From: Earliella scabrosa
Taxonomy: Eukaryota; Basidiomycota; Agaricomycetes; Polyporales; Polyporaceae
Reading direction: 5' to 3'
NCBI GenBank assembly: GCA_022605405.1
Contig: JABYQQ010000031.1
Location: 124,001-188,000, forward strand
Length of the DNA stretch: 64,000 nucleotides
The position numbers and the translations under genes were made by a program. The notes beneath the pieces are model-generated. The model searched no databases, was not told where the DNA came from, and saw nothing but the letters and a program-made list of their open reading frames with translations. This document shows positions 34,843 to 46,834 of the stretch, in pieces; position 1 is the first letter of the stretch; the number at the start of each line of letters is the position of its first letter.

Positions 34843-35274
34843 TCATGTAGTGACGCTTGCCTGCTTACTTGGGCTCCCAATTGACCCGTAGGTTAGGCGC
34901 GCAGATACTCGGGCCGGATAGTTCGACGCTCTTGTTCGAGTTGTTCTAACTTCTCGCACTATTAGTTGCATCCTTCCAGATACCCTCATCGAGACTACGT
35001 AGTAGAGAGTGGTGAGCATTGCCTCGTCACCGGTCTACGCATGTGGTGTCCCCCACTCTGACCTTTCCGGCGCGATCTGGACAGAGTACTTACTAGTAGC
35101 AGTCACTTACTCATCGAGTCGATTTGCGCACGCGAGCCGCTCAAGAAGGATCCCCCAGTCCCTCACATGACAGACTCTTGTGAATCCTGAGAACCTGACT
35201 TTCACTGGCAGATAAAGCCACGGCCTCTGAAGCCGTTGTACTTAGTCTTCACACCGCTGGGCTTCCACCTCAAC
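34843..35274. other. Intergenic before ThDP enzyme copy 2
   Basis: No gene seen; presumed promoter of the ThDP gene. Confidence 0.45.
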
Positions 35275-37442
35275 ATGTATAGCACGGCATCGATCATCTT
35301 CAAGACTTTGGCGGACGCCGGCATCACCCATGCCTTCGTAAACTGGGGTAACGACCACCCCGCGTTCCTGGAAGAACTCGAGAGGGAGCGAGTCGAGAAC
35401 GGGAAGACCACCGTCGAGATCGTCACATGTCCCCACGAGATGGTCGCGCTCAGCGCAGCTCAAGGGTACGCGCAAGTTACCGGGAAGCCGGCAGCAGTCA
35501 TCGTGCACGTTGATGTCGGCACTCAGGTAAGTATCGATTGATCGGGAAGTCCTCGGTGACGCAGTACGACACTTGCTCACGGTCATTCATTACCTCGATC
35601 ATCTCCTTCCAGGGTTTGGCCGGAGCAATCCACAACGTCGACCGTGGGCATGCCCCCGTACTCATCTACGCAGGCGCAGCACCGCAGTCATCGGACGGAC
35701 GCATCAAGGGCACAAAGAATGAATGGCCCATGTGGCTTCAAGGTGTGCTCCTCGCATTCTCAATAAACAGATCTCTGCCTGACCGCGAGCCCCAGATATC
35801 CCTGATCAGCCGTCTATCGTCCGTCAATACATGAGGTACACTGCGCAAATACAAAGCGGCTTGAATGCTGGTCCGATGGTTATGCGAGCGCTCCAAATGT
35901 GTGTATAGCTTATTCTACCTCCGTTCAATAGGCTGAAAGAGGGTGGTTCCTAGTGCCACCAGTGAGCCTAAAGGCCCGGTTTATCTTTGGGCACGTCGCG
36001 AAACCACGGAAGAAGAAATAGACGAAGCGGCATTCAACAAGGACCTCAAAGTGACGAAATGGCCCGCTGTTCAGGGTGCCGCGCTTCCCGCTTCGGGTGA
36101 GAAGCAAACCGGATGCCCCTCGTTCACTCATACTGACGTCAACTCTTGGACTAGCTTTGGCAGCCATAATGGATGCTCTGCTCCAGGCACAGTTCCCGCT
36201 CATCATCACCGCGAACTCCGGAAGGAACCCCAAGACGGTGCCGCTGCTCTCCGAGCTGTCGAGCCTGCTTGCCATCGGCGTGTTCACCTCGTGTCCGATG
36301 GCCGTCTGCATTCCCTGGACGCACCCAAACTATATCGGCTCGTCCTTCGCGGGAAAGAACGACCTTCTTGACCACGCGGATGTTCTCATCTTGCTCGAGG
36401 TCGATATACCGTGGGTTGACGCGAAGGGCAACAAGCCCCGAGATGATGCAAGCGTCTTCGTCATCGACAATGACCCGCTGAAGACCACCTTCGGCTGGTC
36501 GCACGTCGATGCCGACCTTCTTTGCAAAGCGGATCCCGAGGTCGCCCTTACCCAGCTCATCGACGCCCTCAATGCTCCGGAAATGAAGAGCCTGGCTGCT
36601 GCTGCGCTGCCAGCCCGCCGTGCACGTCTGCAGGAGCTCCGCTCGGCGTGGGTCCAACCTATGGAAGCCGCAGAACAGGTGAAGTCTATGGCTGGGGACG
36701 GGTCAACACCGAGCGTACCGTACGTGCTCGGAACGCTCCGCAATGCAATCTCCGCGCAGACTGCCAGTAAGGGAGAGAGGGTTCTCTGGATTAACGAGGC
36801 GATCAGCAATTACCCTCTCACATGGGCGTACCTCCGACCCGAGCATCCCGGCAGCATGATTGCGTCGGGCGGCTCAAGCCTGGGTTATGCCCTCGGTGCA
36901 AGCGTCGGAGCGTACCTGGGCGGTATCGTCGCGAACAAAGAGTATGACCTGGTCGCTGCGGTGGTCGGGGACGGGACATACCTATTCGGTGTCCCTGCGA
37001 GCTCATACTGGCTCGCGAAGCGATACAACACTGTGAGTGTTGCTCCGACCGGCATCGCTCACACTTGTATCCGACTGAGAGCTCGTTTTAGCCATTCCTC
37101 ACTGTGATCTTGAACAACGGCGGTTGGGCGGTGAGCTCCGATATATTCTCGCGCAATGCATCGCAACGATGCTCACCTGATGATGCGCTGTAGTCGCCGA
37201 GATACTCGATGCTCGGTGTTTATCCTGATGGTCTTGGAAGCACCGTATCCGGGCAACAGCTGACAGTTGGCTTTGGCCCCGAGATGCCCGACTACGCCCA
37301 GGTCGCTGCCGCAGCCGGGGGCGCGTGGGGAAAGCGGGTAGAGAAGGCCGAGGATGTGCCCGCTGTGTTACAGGAGGCTGTCAGAGTGGTGCTGGAGGAG
37401 AAACGGTGTGCAGTGGTTGATTGCATTATCGAGTCCATCTAG
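35275..37442 (+). CDS. ThDP-dependent enzyme (acetolactate synthase-like), copy 2
   Basis: Paralogue of the enzyme at 4833-6988; 597 aa from seven exons: 35275-35526, 35613-35742, 35796-35898, 35954-36096, 36155-37032, 37092-37130, 37194-37442. Probable catalytic Glu55 in CPHEMVALSAAQGYA, HVDVGTQ, HNVDRGHAPVLIYAG, and the ThDP/Mg motif GDG (481-483) to NN (510-511). Exons 2, 3 and 4 equal those of copy 1 in length (130, 103, 143 nt), and the last coding exon is 249 nt in both. It has one extra intron, between T502 and P503, inside the ThDP motif. No targeting peptide seen. Substrate unknown; probably the same type of C-C lyase or ligase reaction as copy 1. Confidence 0.9.
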
Positions 37443-37707
37443 AGTAGGTACAGCGCGAGCAAGCCGGTCCTGTTCGGATTTGGAAGCGAGAATGAGAGTG
37501 GGATATGCATGGTTGATGTCGGTACAGAACGCCGTTGAGGTAGCATGGAGAGAGATACAGTAGTGTAGGACTAAAGATACAGCGACATTACCAGGTGTGG
37601 ATTAGAAGGGGCTAGTAGGTTCGTTCTGATCATGATGTAGGAGTGCTGTCAACCAGTCAGCCGGGCTGGCCACGTATTGGAAAGATGCGACGACGTACCG
37701 GGGATCA

Positions 37708-39042
37708 TTAGACTTCACGCCAGAGATTCTCAGCCACAGCGTCTTCCTCGTAAACAGCCATTCCGCCCACGACCTTGACCAGATGTCTTTCGAACTCGTA
37801 CACAAACACCACCGTCACCACGGAAGGGCAATACAGTCGCAGCTCATACGTCACCGAACGCAAGGCTGCTTCATGCGTCGGTGGTGGGTCCCAGTCAGAC
37901 ACATCCACCTCGAGGCACCGGAGCTGAGGGAGCCGCATGAGGAGACCATAGAACTCTAAACGCTAACAGCCTCCATTAGTGCCCTGGGTTGCGTAGCGCA
38001 TAGTCGGATGAGAGCCCCGACGTACCTTGCGTCCGTCTACAGGTAAGACGAGAGTGCCCACATAACGCAAGTCTCTGCAGAAGAACGCGTCGGCCGTGAG
38101 CGCCGAAAGCAGCTCGAGCGAAAAGTCTGCGGTGTATGACGAGTCGGCGATGTCGAGGGCGCGAAGCCGCTTCTTCGACTTTCTGAGCGCATCGACGATC
38201 GCGCGCAGCTCGTCGCGCTTCTCCTCTAGTCGGCTGTGGGTGAAGCAGGTTTTGACACGCCCGACGGGACGGCCCGGGACCAATGCGACGGCGGCTTCGG
38301 AGAACGTGCACTCCACGATGGAGAGTTTGGGTAAAAACTCCGGGCTGGAAACAATGGGAAGATGTCGCACGGGCTCTGTTGCGTCGGGATCGGGAGAAGG
38401 TTCTCGTTCGCGAAAGTCGGCAAGAAAGAGATCACAGAGTCGGGTCTGGGTCGAAAGGAAGGAGGTGAGATGATGGTCCCACTCGAGGTCGCAGTGGAAG
38501 GTCCGGAGCTGGAAGGTGCATCCGTCGAGGATCCACGCCTTATCTGTCTGGCCCCCGCTGTGGAAGTAGAGGTTGAGGAAGCGCAGTCGTGTGGTGCGCT
38601 TGAGCGCGCTAGAGACAGTTTGCCAGTACTCGAGAGGCGGTGGCTCGGGCTCTTCGTCATTCTCCTCGCTATCGTCCTCTTGCCCATATATTGACAGGGC
38701 AACAACCAGCATAGCCACACGCGGCGTACGCGACAGGACATCGCATACCCTGATAGTTTGATCCTGTCCCCGAAGATCCAAGGAATTGTAGAGAGCGCGC
38801 TCGGCGGCCCTTTGAAATTGCTTCGAGACGGTGCAGAGGGAGAGTAGAGTCTGTGTCGAGTCCACCACATAGTTGACGATGAGGCTGCATGCATCGGGGG
38901 GTACTGCCATCGATCCAGAGGGATGACCTGTGACATGTTGAGAATCGTAGCGGTGCATCGTGGATGTCATCGAACCTCGGGACCCAGTGTCCTGTGGTAT
39001 CACAGGCGATTGACTGCTGAGAAAGGTAGAGCGCTGCAACAT
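37708..39042 (-). CDS. F-box-like hypothetical protein
   Basis: About 423 aa from exons 38026-39042 and 37708-37962. The N-terminal part (VPPDACSLIVNYVVDSTQTL, then LCTVSKQFQRAAERALYNSL) has the pattern of a fungal F-box: a short leader, Leu/Val-rich helices, and the SKxFxxAAxxALY motif that usually precedes leucine-rich or unknown C-terminal domains. Such proteins act as substrate adaptors of SCF ubiquitin ligases, but that role is inference. The rest has scattered Leu-rich segments (LRTFHCDLEW, LPKLSIVEC). The start could also be the internal MTSTM. Convergent with the ThDP gene. Confidence 0.65.
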
Positions 39043-42000
39043 CCGATGTGAGCGCAGACCGGGAATAGTTCGCGATCAAAGTACGATACCTCTAGCGTCC
39101 CCAAGCTGGATTGGTGGTAGGTTCGTCGCGATCGTGAGGTCTGTAGAGGGCGCGGTGTGAGGTGTGCTGATGACGAAAGTAGACAAGACTGACCGTCGAG
39201 AGGATGTGGCGGTTCGCTGCGGCACGCTTGCAGCATGCGATACGTATGTCGGGTAAAGAGACACGCTCACTAAGCACGTTCGAGATGGGCCTCCTCGATA
39301 GACTTCAAGCCTGGCGCGGTTCCGAGAAACTCAGCTCATCAAGTGGCCATGCTTAGATCACCGGTCGGCCACAATGAAGTCATACCTTGTCTCGTTGACC
39401 CTCAATAACAGCCTGCCCCGCCCAGCATCCGGAGAAATTGGCGGAAGAAAGGGGGGTAATGGCGCCGCGGTTGGGTGGGCCAGCGGGGCAAGATGTACCT
39501 AGGAATCCGCGAGTCCAGCCAGATCGGTAAACACCCTTGCCCTCTTTATTCAATCTGCTGTGTGCGGCTGACCTATCAGATTACGGGGAGGCAATTCGGA
39601 AATCATCCTGGAGGATCACCGGCAGGCCACTTACATCACTACGATTGTTGACTTTGCAGGGTGCGAACTCACGCGCGCTCGCATGCCCGACTAGAGCTTG
39701 CGTTCCCTTCCCCGTCGGCGGAGCGCAAGATCTATCGCGGTCGGACGCTATAGTCTATTCTGGGGGAAGGGTAAGTGCCATGTGAACCTCGTGGCTCTCG
39801 CGTGCGTTCGGACTGCTCGGGACTTCCGGTCAATCCGGCGTTTAAGGTCCCTGAACGACGCATAGTTGTCAATCGCCCCAGTGATCGCCGTCCAGCTGAG
39901 TTGCTATGGGGGATGGGTCAACGTGGAGCGCGATTGGGGATGTCTACACTCACGTTACCGCCCTGAGTCCGAAGACATCTTCGTCAGTGATTTCGAAGCG
40001 CAAGAGCCGGCCAATGCTGGACGTACCTTCTCAGGTCACAGCTCGATACTGCCGGCCGCCATGCTGGGCCCTGAGAACAGGACAATGTTCAAATTCCCAT
40101 AGATGCCGAGAGAACCATAAGCGATTCTCCGGCGGACACCGCAGTTTAGAAGTTTCTCCGCTCGACGGGATCCGGCAAAGACCAGACTGCGTCCTCGGGA
40201 CCGACAAGTACTTGCGAGGGATGGTTGCGCAACATGCCTGTGTACACACTGCGCACTTCGCAGATCCACCAAGCTTGGTTGAGGCTGGGTTGGGGATTCG
40301 AGGCGTGCCTCAGGACTCAAGTAGACACGCCGATATTTATCCTGTGTCAAATTATGAGCGTCAGTGGCTCTATCGGTGACCAATACAGTAAATGAGTTAC
40401 CAACCTCCTGATCAGTTGTCCAGCGTGTGGCGTCTCGTCATAGTTAGCTCCCAGTAAGAAAGCCCAGAATGATCCAGGACCTGTGGGACCTCGCCTCGGG
40501 ATGGTACTTCCGACTCTCATGCAAAGGTGTTGAACCGTACAGCTGGGTACCCCTGCTGGGCATGCGGAATGCGATTTTGCAGTCGACGCTCACGAACCCT
40601 GCAGCGCCAGCGCCATAACAATGGTTAGCTCAAGCCTCCGTAATGCGCAGGGCGCCGCAGAAGCAAACGTTAGAGAGCACGTGGAGCGGCGTACCTCGAT
40701 CCTTCCCATCCTCATGCGAGATTCCGTCCGGTTCGAAGTCGAGGTTGTTCACTACCCCGCAGCCACGAGATCTGCGCCCAAAACAGTGTGTCCTCGGCCT
40801 CCTTTTCGTGTACAAGACGCTAACTATGTCGCAATGGGAATGATGGTAGGAACAGCTGTGAGCAAGCGGGTTGTCATTTCCCGCCGTGTACGAAACCCGA
40901 AGTTCACCAGATGGTGCTCTGTATCCCGCTTGGCTCTTCAAAGAAGTCTACGCGGGTTATGTCACCCGAAGTAACCTACCTAAATGAAAACACGCGTCAC
41001 CACCCCAGAAACAGGAACGTTCCTGTCTATGACCGCAGTGCCAGCACATACATGAGAGTCCGACAGATCCCGGCGGCCGTTGCGACCCGAGTACGTCACT
41101 CACGGGCATCTTCTCCGCGGGACTTCGCGTCGACCTTGCCCGCGGAATGGATGCATAGATCAATGCTAGCATGGGTACCTGGCTTCACGAGCCTTGGACA
41201 CTCCGAGAAATGGCTCAGCGAGGCTCACCAGTGGTGTCAACCCCTGAGATATTCGTTGAGGTCGCGTGTGTTGTCCAAATATATTTCCTGTGGGTCTTGT
41301 AGCGCAATGATGATACTCAGCTGTTCTTCTTGTTTTCCACAGTGACAGGCCGCCGCAGGGCGAGAAGCTACGACAGCTCCGAGTCTGCGGACAGTGGACA
41401 ATGACTCGGATAGAATACGCGTTCTTAAATGACGCATACCTGAGATTAGATATGTTCCTTTTGACATAAGAAGAGGAGGAGTGTCCTCATGTCCGCTGAA
41501 TACGCCTCGCTCGAACTCGAAGCTTCAAGCTGAAGCGCTGAAGTTTGAAAAGTTTGAAGTGCGAAGACAACCTCATTAGGCGCCGGTTGGGTCACACCGC
41601 GTTATCAACACCCGTGACATAGATCACACAATCGAGCCACGTCACGACCGTCGGCTAACTTGCTGCTCCAGCCTCCGAGCCAACCACGACACCTAGTGAG
41701 TAACGAAGGTATGATGTTCTCATCAGTGTATAGTCAAGCTCATGGGTAATTTGCGCAGTCTAGCTAGACCGTTTACTTCAGACCTCAAAACAATAAACGC
41801 GAGATTCAAAGATGACTCTGCTTATGCGTGACCATGATGAAGCGGCGCCGTTGATCGCACATGCCACATACAAACGTTCACTGAAAATGACACTGGAGTG
41901 CCCCTCACACCCAGAGGTTTAGGGTCAGTGTTTTTTCACACGCTGCACGGTCTCTAATGGCTTCATGGAGCGCTGTCCATGGATGGGCGAAGCGCCTTTC

Positions 42001-42199
42001 AATTCGTCGCGACCTTGATTCCCATGCTAACCCAACCTTGCACTCGCACGATTCTCATGCGCCTGCAAGGCGCTGCGAGGGCTGCACTGGAATGGGTCTA
42101 GTGCGCTCGACAGATGCTTCTCGGATATCCAAAAAATGGACCAGATGCAGGTGACCATGTTCATCCCCGACCTGTCGTCGGTTCGATTCTCTGTTCGCC
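39043..42199. other. Gene-free stretch of about 3 kb
   Basis: Only short open frames on both strands, none with a motif, paralogue or plausible splice chain. Near 41519-41562 a run of AAGCTTCAAGC- and TTTGAA-type words occurs. No transposase or reverse-transcriptase fragment was recognised. Confidence 0.5.
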
Positions 42200-43217
42200 A
42201 TGCCTGATCCTCAATCTCCCAAGGTCTGGTTCAGTAAGTCGGTACACTCTTAACTCTCTAAGTACGCTCACCTATTGCTAGTCACCGGAACCTCGAGCGG
42301 CATTGGACGAGCGGTCACAGAAGTGCTCCTGGAGAAGGGCGAGATTGTAGTCGCAACAGCCCGCAGGCCCAACACCCTCGACGACCTGGTGCAGAAGTAT
42401 CCTACGGACCGTCTTCTGCCACTCCAACTGGACATAACGCAATCGGAAGAGATCGAGGCTGCTTTCCTTCGAACCATGGAGGCTTTCGGCCGAATCGATG
42501 TCGTTCTTAACAACGCCGGGTGCGCGAGTCTCGGAGAAGTCGAGGCTCTAGACGAGTCGCAAGGGAGAGCTGTCATGGAGACCAACTTCTGGGGAACTCT
42601 TCGGGTCTCGAAGGAAGCTGTCCGATTCTTCCGCGAGTCGAACCCATCAGGTCTCGGTGGGCGACTGCTGCAGATGTCCTCGTACCTGGGTCTCACTGCA
42701 GGGCCTGGTGTTGGATACTACGCTGCTTCGAAATTCGGTGAGTTTCCTAATGAAGTTGTCCGACCGTGCTCTCATACTCTATCTCCACTCAGCACTCGAA
42801 GGTCTCACGGAGAGCTTGGCCGCCGAGTTGGATCCAGATTGGAATATCAAAGTCTGCACTGCCCTTATGTTGTGTCCTTCCATGTCCCTCATGCCTCGTT
42901 CTTAGATAACCCTCATCGAGCCTGGGTGGATCACAAGTGCAGCTGCGGAGAAGACGACGTGGTGCGCTCCGCACCCCGCATATGCGAAGAAGAGCCTCCC
43001 TTGCACCATGATGCGTGCAGCCGGCTACGATCTCGTTGAGTGGAAGAATGCACGAAAATGCGGGGAAGTTTTCTACAAGATCGCTTCTCTCTCGAACCCT
43101 CCACTGCACTTCGTTGTCGGCAAAGACGCGATCGGAGCTACTCGGCAGAAGCTCGCCGGCCTGCTCGAAGTGGTCGAGAAGTACGAGAGTTGGTCGGCGG
43201 GACTAGAAGAGCAGTAA
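42200..43217 (+). CDS. Classical short-chain dehydrogenase (SDR5)
   Basis: NAD(P)-dependent SDR, 286 aa, exons 42200-42233, 42282-42737, 42793-42851, 42906-43217. The cofactor motif is TGTSSGIG (13-20), followed by VATARRPNTL, NNAG, METNFWGTL and the active site YYAASK (Y158, K162). After it come ALEGLTESLAAELDP and IEPGW. The C-terminal block PPLHFVVGKDAI and KYESWSAGL is shared with its two tandem neighbours. Substrate unknown; similar fungal proteins are often labelled ketoreductase or 17-beta-hydroxysteroid dehydrogenase-like. Splice phases (1, 1, 0) are the same in all three tandem genes. Confidence 0.88.
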
Positions 43218-43487
43218 ACGCACTATTGGGTTTGATCTAATGGACCGGGTGCGATTTCCCCTGTGGCTGATATCATCGGAACGTTGTTCTCTGAACTTGT
43301 GACATCGAAGTCCGTGGTGATAACGCGCTCAAGGTCAGGCTCCACTGTACTCACTCATCCATCGGCAAGTATTTCTAGAGCACCTCCATGCCTGTCGTCA
43401 TGGCTTGGTTTTCGACGACTTTGGTCCCTCCCGAAGCCCTTATGAACATCAAGCCTCCAGCACAACACTCCCACATCTACAGCTAGC
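43218..43487. other. Intergenic before truncated SDR
   Basis: Nothing recognised. Confidence 0.4.
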
Positions 43488-43669
43488 ATGTCAAGCGCAG
43501 CCACAACACGGTGGCTCAGTGCGTCATTCCTCGAACATATCGATAGATTGTGCTCATCATTACTGCAGTAACCGGAGGATGCGCCGGATTGGGTCGAGCG
43601 CTCGCTGAAATGGGTCTAGAGGAGGACGAAATCGTCGTTGTGTCTGACACGTTGCAGATTACGTCATAG
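43488..43669 (+). pseudogene. Truncated SDR of the tandem array
   Basis: Start exon 43488-43518 (SSAATTRWL) and a short second exon 43569-43669 copy the beginning of the neighbouring SDR genes: TGGCAGLGRALAEMG, then EEDEIVVVSD, then a stop. The rest of the Rossmann fold and the YxxxK site are missing. A 43-aa product is possible but could not be an SDR enzyme. Confidence 0.7.
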
Positions 43670-43805
43670 ACCGGTAAGTAGTAGCTCAAACCCCAGAAAC
43701 AGTTACATCCGATCCGCAGCGATGCGCGCCGGCGAATGGGGTTACCCCAACGGTCAACCCCAACTTATATCAACCCTTCCTGTGGACGAGTCAGACGCCT
43801 CAAAG

Positions 43806-44857
43806 ATGGAGTCCCCACCCGAGTCCAAGGTTTGGCTCAGTGAGTTCATGTCATGTTCGGTCGTAGTACCACGCAACACATCACTAACGCTCAATCAATA
43901 GTCACTGGAACCTCTACCGGGGTTGGCCGCGCACTCGCGGAAGTTGCTCTTGAGCATGGTGATCGAGTTGTCGCTACAGCTCGCAGCCCGTCCTCCGTCG
44001 ATGACCTCGGGCAGAAGTACCCGGGGACGGACCGTCTTCTAGTTGTGTCCCTCGACGTCACTCAGCCGCACCAGGTTGCTGACGCCTTCGCGCGAGCGAT
44101 GGAAACCTTCGGTCGAGTCGACGTAGTCGTGAACAATGCTGGCAGTGCAGGAATGGGCGAGCTGGAAGGGTACGACGAGACGCAGGCCCGGAACATCATG
44201 GAGACGAACTTCTGGGGCGTGATCAACGTCACGAGAGAGGCCATCAAATGCTTCCGAGAGTGCAACCCACCTGGGGAAGGGGGTCGCCTCTTGCAGATGT
44301 CGTCCATATTTGGGCTGAGGGGATCCCCCTTGGGCTCGTTCTATGCCGCGTCGAAATTTGGTATGTGAAAACCACTGTTGCGCGGGATCACATTCCTTGC
44401 TGACGCTCCAGCAGCGATGGAAGGCATGACGGAGAGTGTCGTGCAGGAGATCGACCCCGACTGGAAAATCAAGGTGCAGCGACTCGTGTGCGAGACGGCC
44501 ATTCTCAGGCTGACTTTTATGAATGGTAAATAGATCACTCTCGTCGAACTCGGCTGGGTTCATAGTCAGATCCTCGACAAGTTCTCGGTACCACCCCCTC
44601 ATCCTGCGTACACGAAGGAAGATCTTCCCAGCAACATGATGCGGAGGATCGGCATGAAGAACATTGTCGCTACTTGGAAGGACCCGAAGGCGACCATGAC
44701 GGTGCTCTACAATTTCGCCTCCATCCCCGATCCACCTCTCCACTTCCCTCTGGGCAGAGATGCGTTACAATTTGCGAAGCTCAAGGCGCAAGAGCTCACG
44801 GAGGTCATAGAAAAGTATGAATCTTGGTCGGACGGATTGACGGAAGAGAACCAGTAG
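43806..44857 (+). CDS. Classical short-chain dehydrogenase (SDR6)
   Basis: Second intact gene of the tandem array, 292 aa, exons 43806-43839, 43902-44360, 44412-44473, 44534-44857. TGTSTGVG (13-20), VATARSPSS, NNAG, METNFWGVI, and YAASK (Y159, K163). The loop after the active site departs from its neighbours: MEGMTESVVQEIDP replaces the usual LEGLTESL, and VELGW replaces the IEPGW motif, so substrate preference may differ. The C-terminal PPLHFPLGRDAL and KYESWSDGL are kept. Confidence 0.88.
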
Positions 44858-45465
44858 CTCTTGTCACAGGTCGTAGATTCTGTGCACGACGGGCCTGAAC
44901 AATCCCGTAATCAACTTGTCCTCCAATCGCTGTCTTGCGTTGACATTCGCGATCCTCCATCCCGATTCTCGAACACACCCTGCGCAACCGTGTTGCTCAA
45001 TGGTCGTGGTTCCGAACACAGACGCCGTGACTCTCTTGAATGGGGCCATCTCGCTCTATGTGCAATCGTTAGGTCCTTCGCAAACGATGACTCGATCTTG
45101 CAATTCAGTGGCATATGCCGGGAACCACACAGGTGTGGGTTTGTTATCCATGTTCGTGCTGCTGATTCAGTCGTTTTCTTCACATCTTCTCGCAAACCCC
45201 GGTTGATCGGACCCGATAGCTCGGAGCTACGGTGGGTAGTACAGAGCAATTGAACGGCAGGGAACGGTGAGTAGTTTCACATTACGACCATCCAGCAACG
45301 ATATTCAAGTACAGTCAAATCGCATGCTTCAGCGGGCCGTGCGGACACTACGCGGAGACGCCTACTATCTATAGGACCGTCAAGCCCATAATAGCTTCGA
45401 GTCCTGGTCCCTCATCCACCCTTTGCACCTCCACTGTCCCAACATTACGCAGTCGATTTCCTCCA
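44858..45465. other. Intergenic, SDR6 to SDR7
   Basis: About 0.6 kb with no gene recognised; presumed promoter of SDR7. Confidence 0.4.
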
Positions 45466-46525
45466 ATGTCGCCTCCGCGAGTCTGGTTCAGTGAGCGTTC
45501 TCTAATACCCGCTGTGCAAAGCGATCTAATGTGCCACAGTCACAGGCTCTTCGACGGGCTTCGGTCGACGCCTCGCAGAGCTCGCTCTGAAGAAGGGCGA
45601 GATCGTGGTCGCGACCGCTCGCAGGCCGTCCATCCTCGACGAACTTGTCTCCCAGTATCCGTCTGACCGCCTCCTCGTCCTAAAACTCGACGTCAGCCAA
45701 CCCCAGGAGATCGTCGACGCGTTCGCGCAGACCAAAGCGACGTTCGGCCGCCTCGACGTCGTCGTCAACAACGCCGCCTGGGCTGCGATGGGCGAAGTCG
45801 AGGCGGCACAGGACGCGGTCGTGCGCTCGATGTTCGAGACGAACTTCTGGGGCGCGGCGAACGTGACGAGGGAGGCGGTCAAGTTCTTCCGGGAGATGAA
45901 TCCGCCTGGTGTTGGTGGTTGTCTCCTGCAGATCTCCTCCATCACGGGCCTTATTGGCGGCCCTGGGCTCGCATATTATGCTGCTTCAAAGCATGGTAAG
46001 TGCTATCGACTGCGATTAGTCATCCTACTATATCCCTTGACTGCCCTCGTACGACCTACTACAGCACTGGAAGGTCTCACCGAGTCTCTCGTTGCCGAGC
46101 TGGATCCCGCGTGGAATATCAAGGCATGTGCTGTCCTCTACTGTGCTGAATTTTAGTCGTCGTACTATCCCTAGCCAATCACTCATGCCCTAAACCTTTG
46201 TTTGTCTTAGGTCACGCTCGTCGAGCCGGCCAGCTTTCATACAGAAGGCCAGGCGAAAACGATCTGGGCCCCACCTCATCCAGCATACAGCAATCCCGAC
46301 CTCCCCGCCTCACGGATGCGGAATGGGTGGAGCAGCTACGCGCCTTCGGGAGACGTGAACAAAGCAGTGGCGGTCATCTATGATCTCGCCTCTGTCCAGG
46401 ATCCGCCGTTGCATCTACCTCTTGGGGAGACAGCCATCGGACATGTCCGCAAAAAGCTGGCTGGTGTGGCAGCTGACACGGACAAATACGAGTCGTGGTC
46501 GCATGGGTTGAGGAAAGATGATTAG
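45466..46525 (+). CDS. Classical short-chain dehydrogenase (SDR7)
   Basis: Third intact gene of the tandem array, 284 aa, exons 45466-45490, 45540-45995, 46065-46123, 46211-46525. TGSSTGFG (10-17), VATARRPSIL, NNAA in place of the usual NNAG, FETNFWGAA and YYAASK (Y155, K159). LEGLTESLVAELDP and PPLHLPLGETAI follow. The third intron seems to use a GC donor (AAG-GCATGT) with a normal TTAG acceptor; a GT donor nearby would break the frame, and the exon border equals that of the sister genes. Substrate unknown. Confidence 0.86.
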
Positions 46526-46811
46526 AAGCGGACATGATAGCAAATACTGAAGCCAGGCAGAACGATTTGATCTTTAGTGACGCTTGTTGACTGCGTTTCA
46601 TGCATCATGTCAGATGCATTGCTCACTGGCAGACCTTCTGACAACTTCTGGCCGCTTGAAAGCTGGTTCGTTCGTTGGTCACCGACTTCGGACATGAAGA
46701 CAGGGACAAGAATTGTGTCTACTGGGCGCTTGGTGTGCAGAAACCCAGGTCTCAATTCTTTGCGAGGAAACTACGATGGTTGAAGAACTCTTCGCTGTCG
46801 ACATCATTTGG

Positions 46812-46816
46812 TAAAA
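46812..46816 (-). terminator. Pol III T-run after tRNA-Glu
   Basis: Five T residues on the minus strand about 18 nt after the tRNA 3' end. Confidence 0.6.
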
Positions 46817-46834
46817 ACTCACACTCATTTACAC

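Noticed and set aside
742..37442. Secondary-metabolite gene cluster
   Set aside because: Oxygenases, SDRs and ThDP enzymes occur together, but no polyketide, peptide or terpene backbone gene, P450, transporter or pathway regulator was recognised, and housekeeping genes are interspersed.
39043..42199. Retrotransposon or DNA transposon
   Set aside because: No reverse transcriptase, integrase or transposase motif and no terminal repeats could be found by eye.
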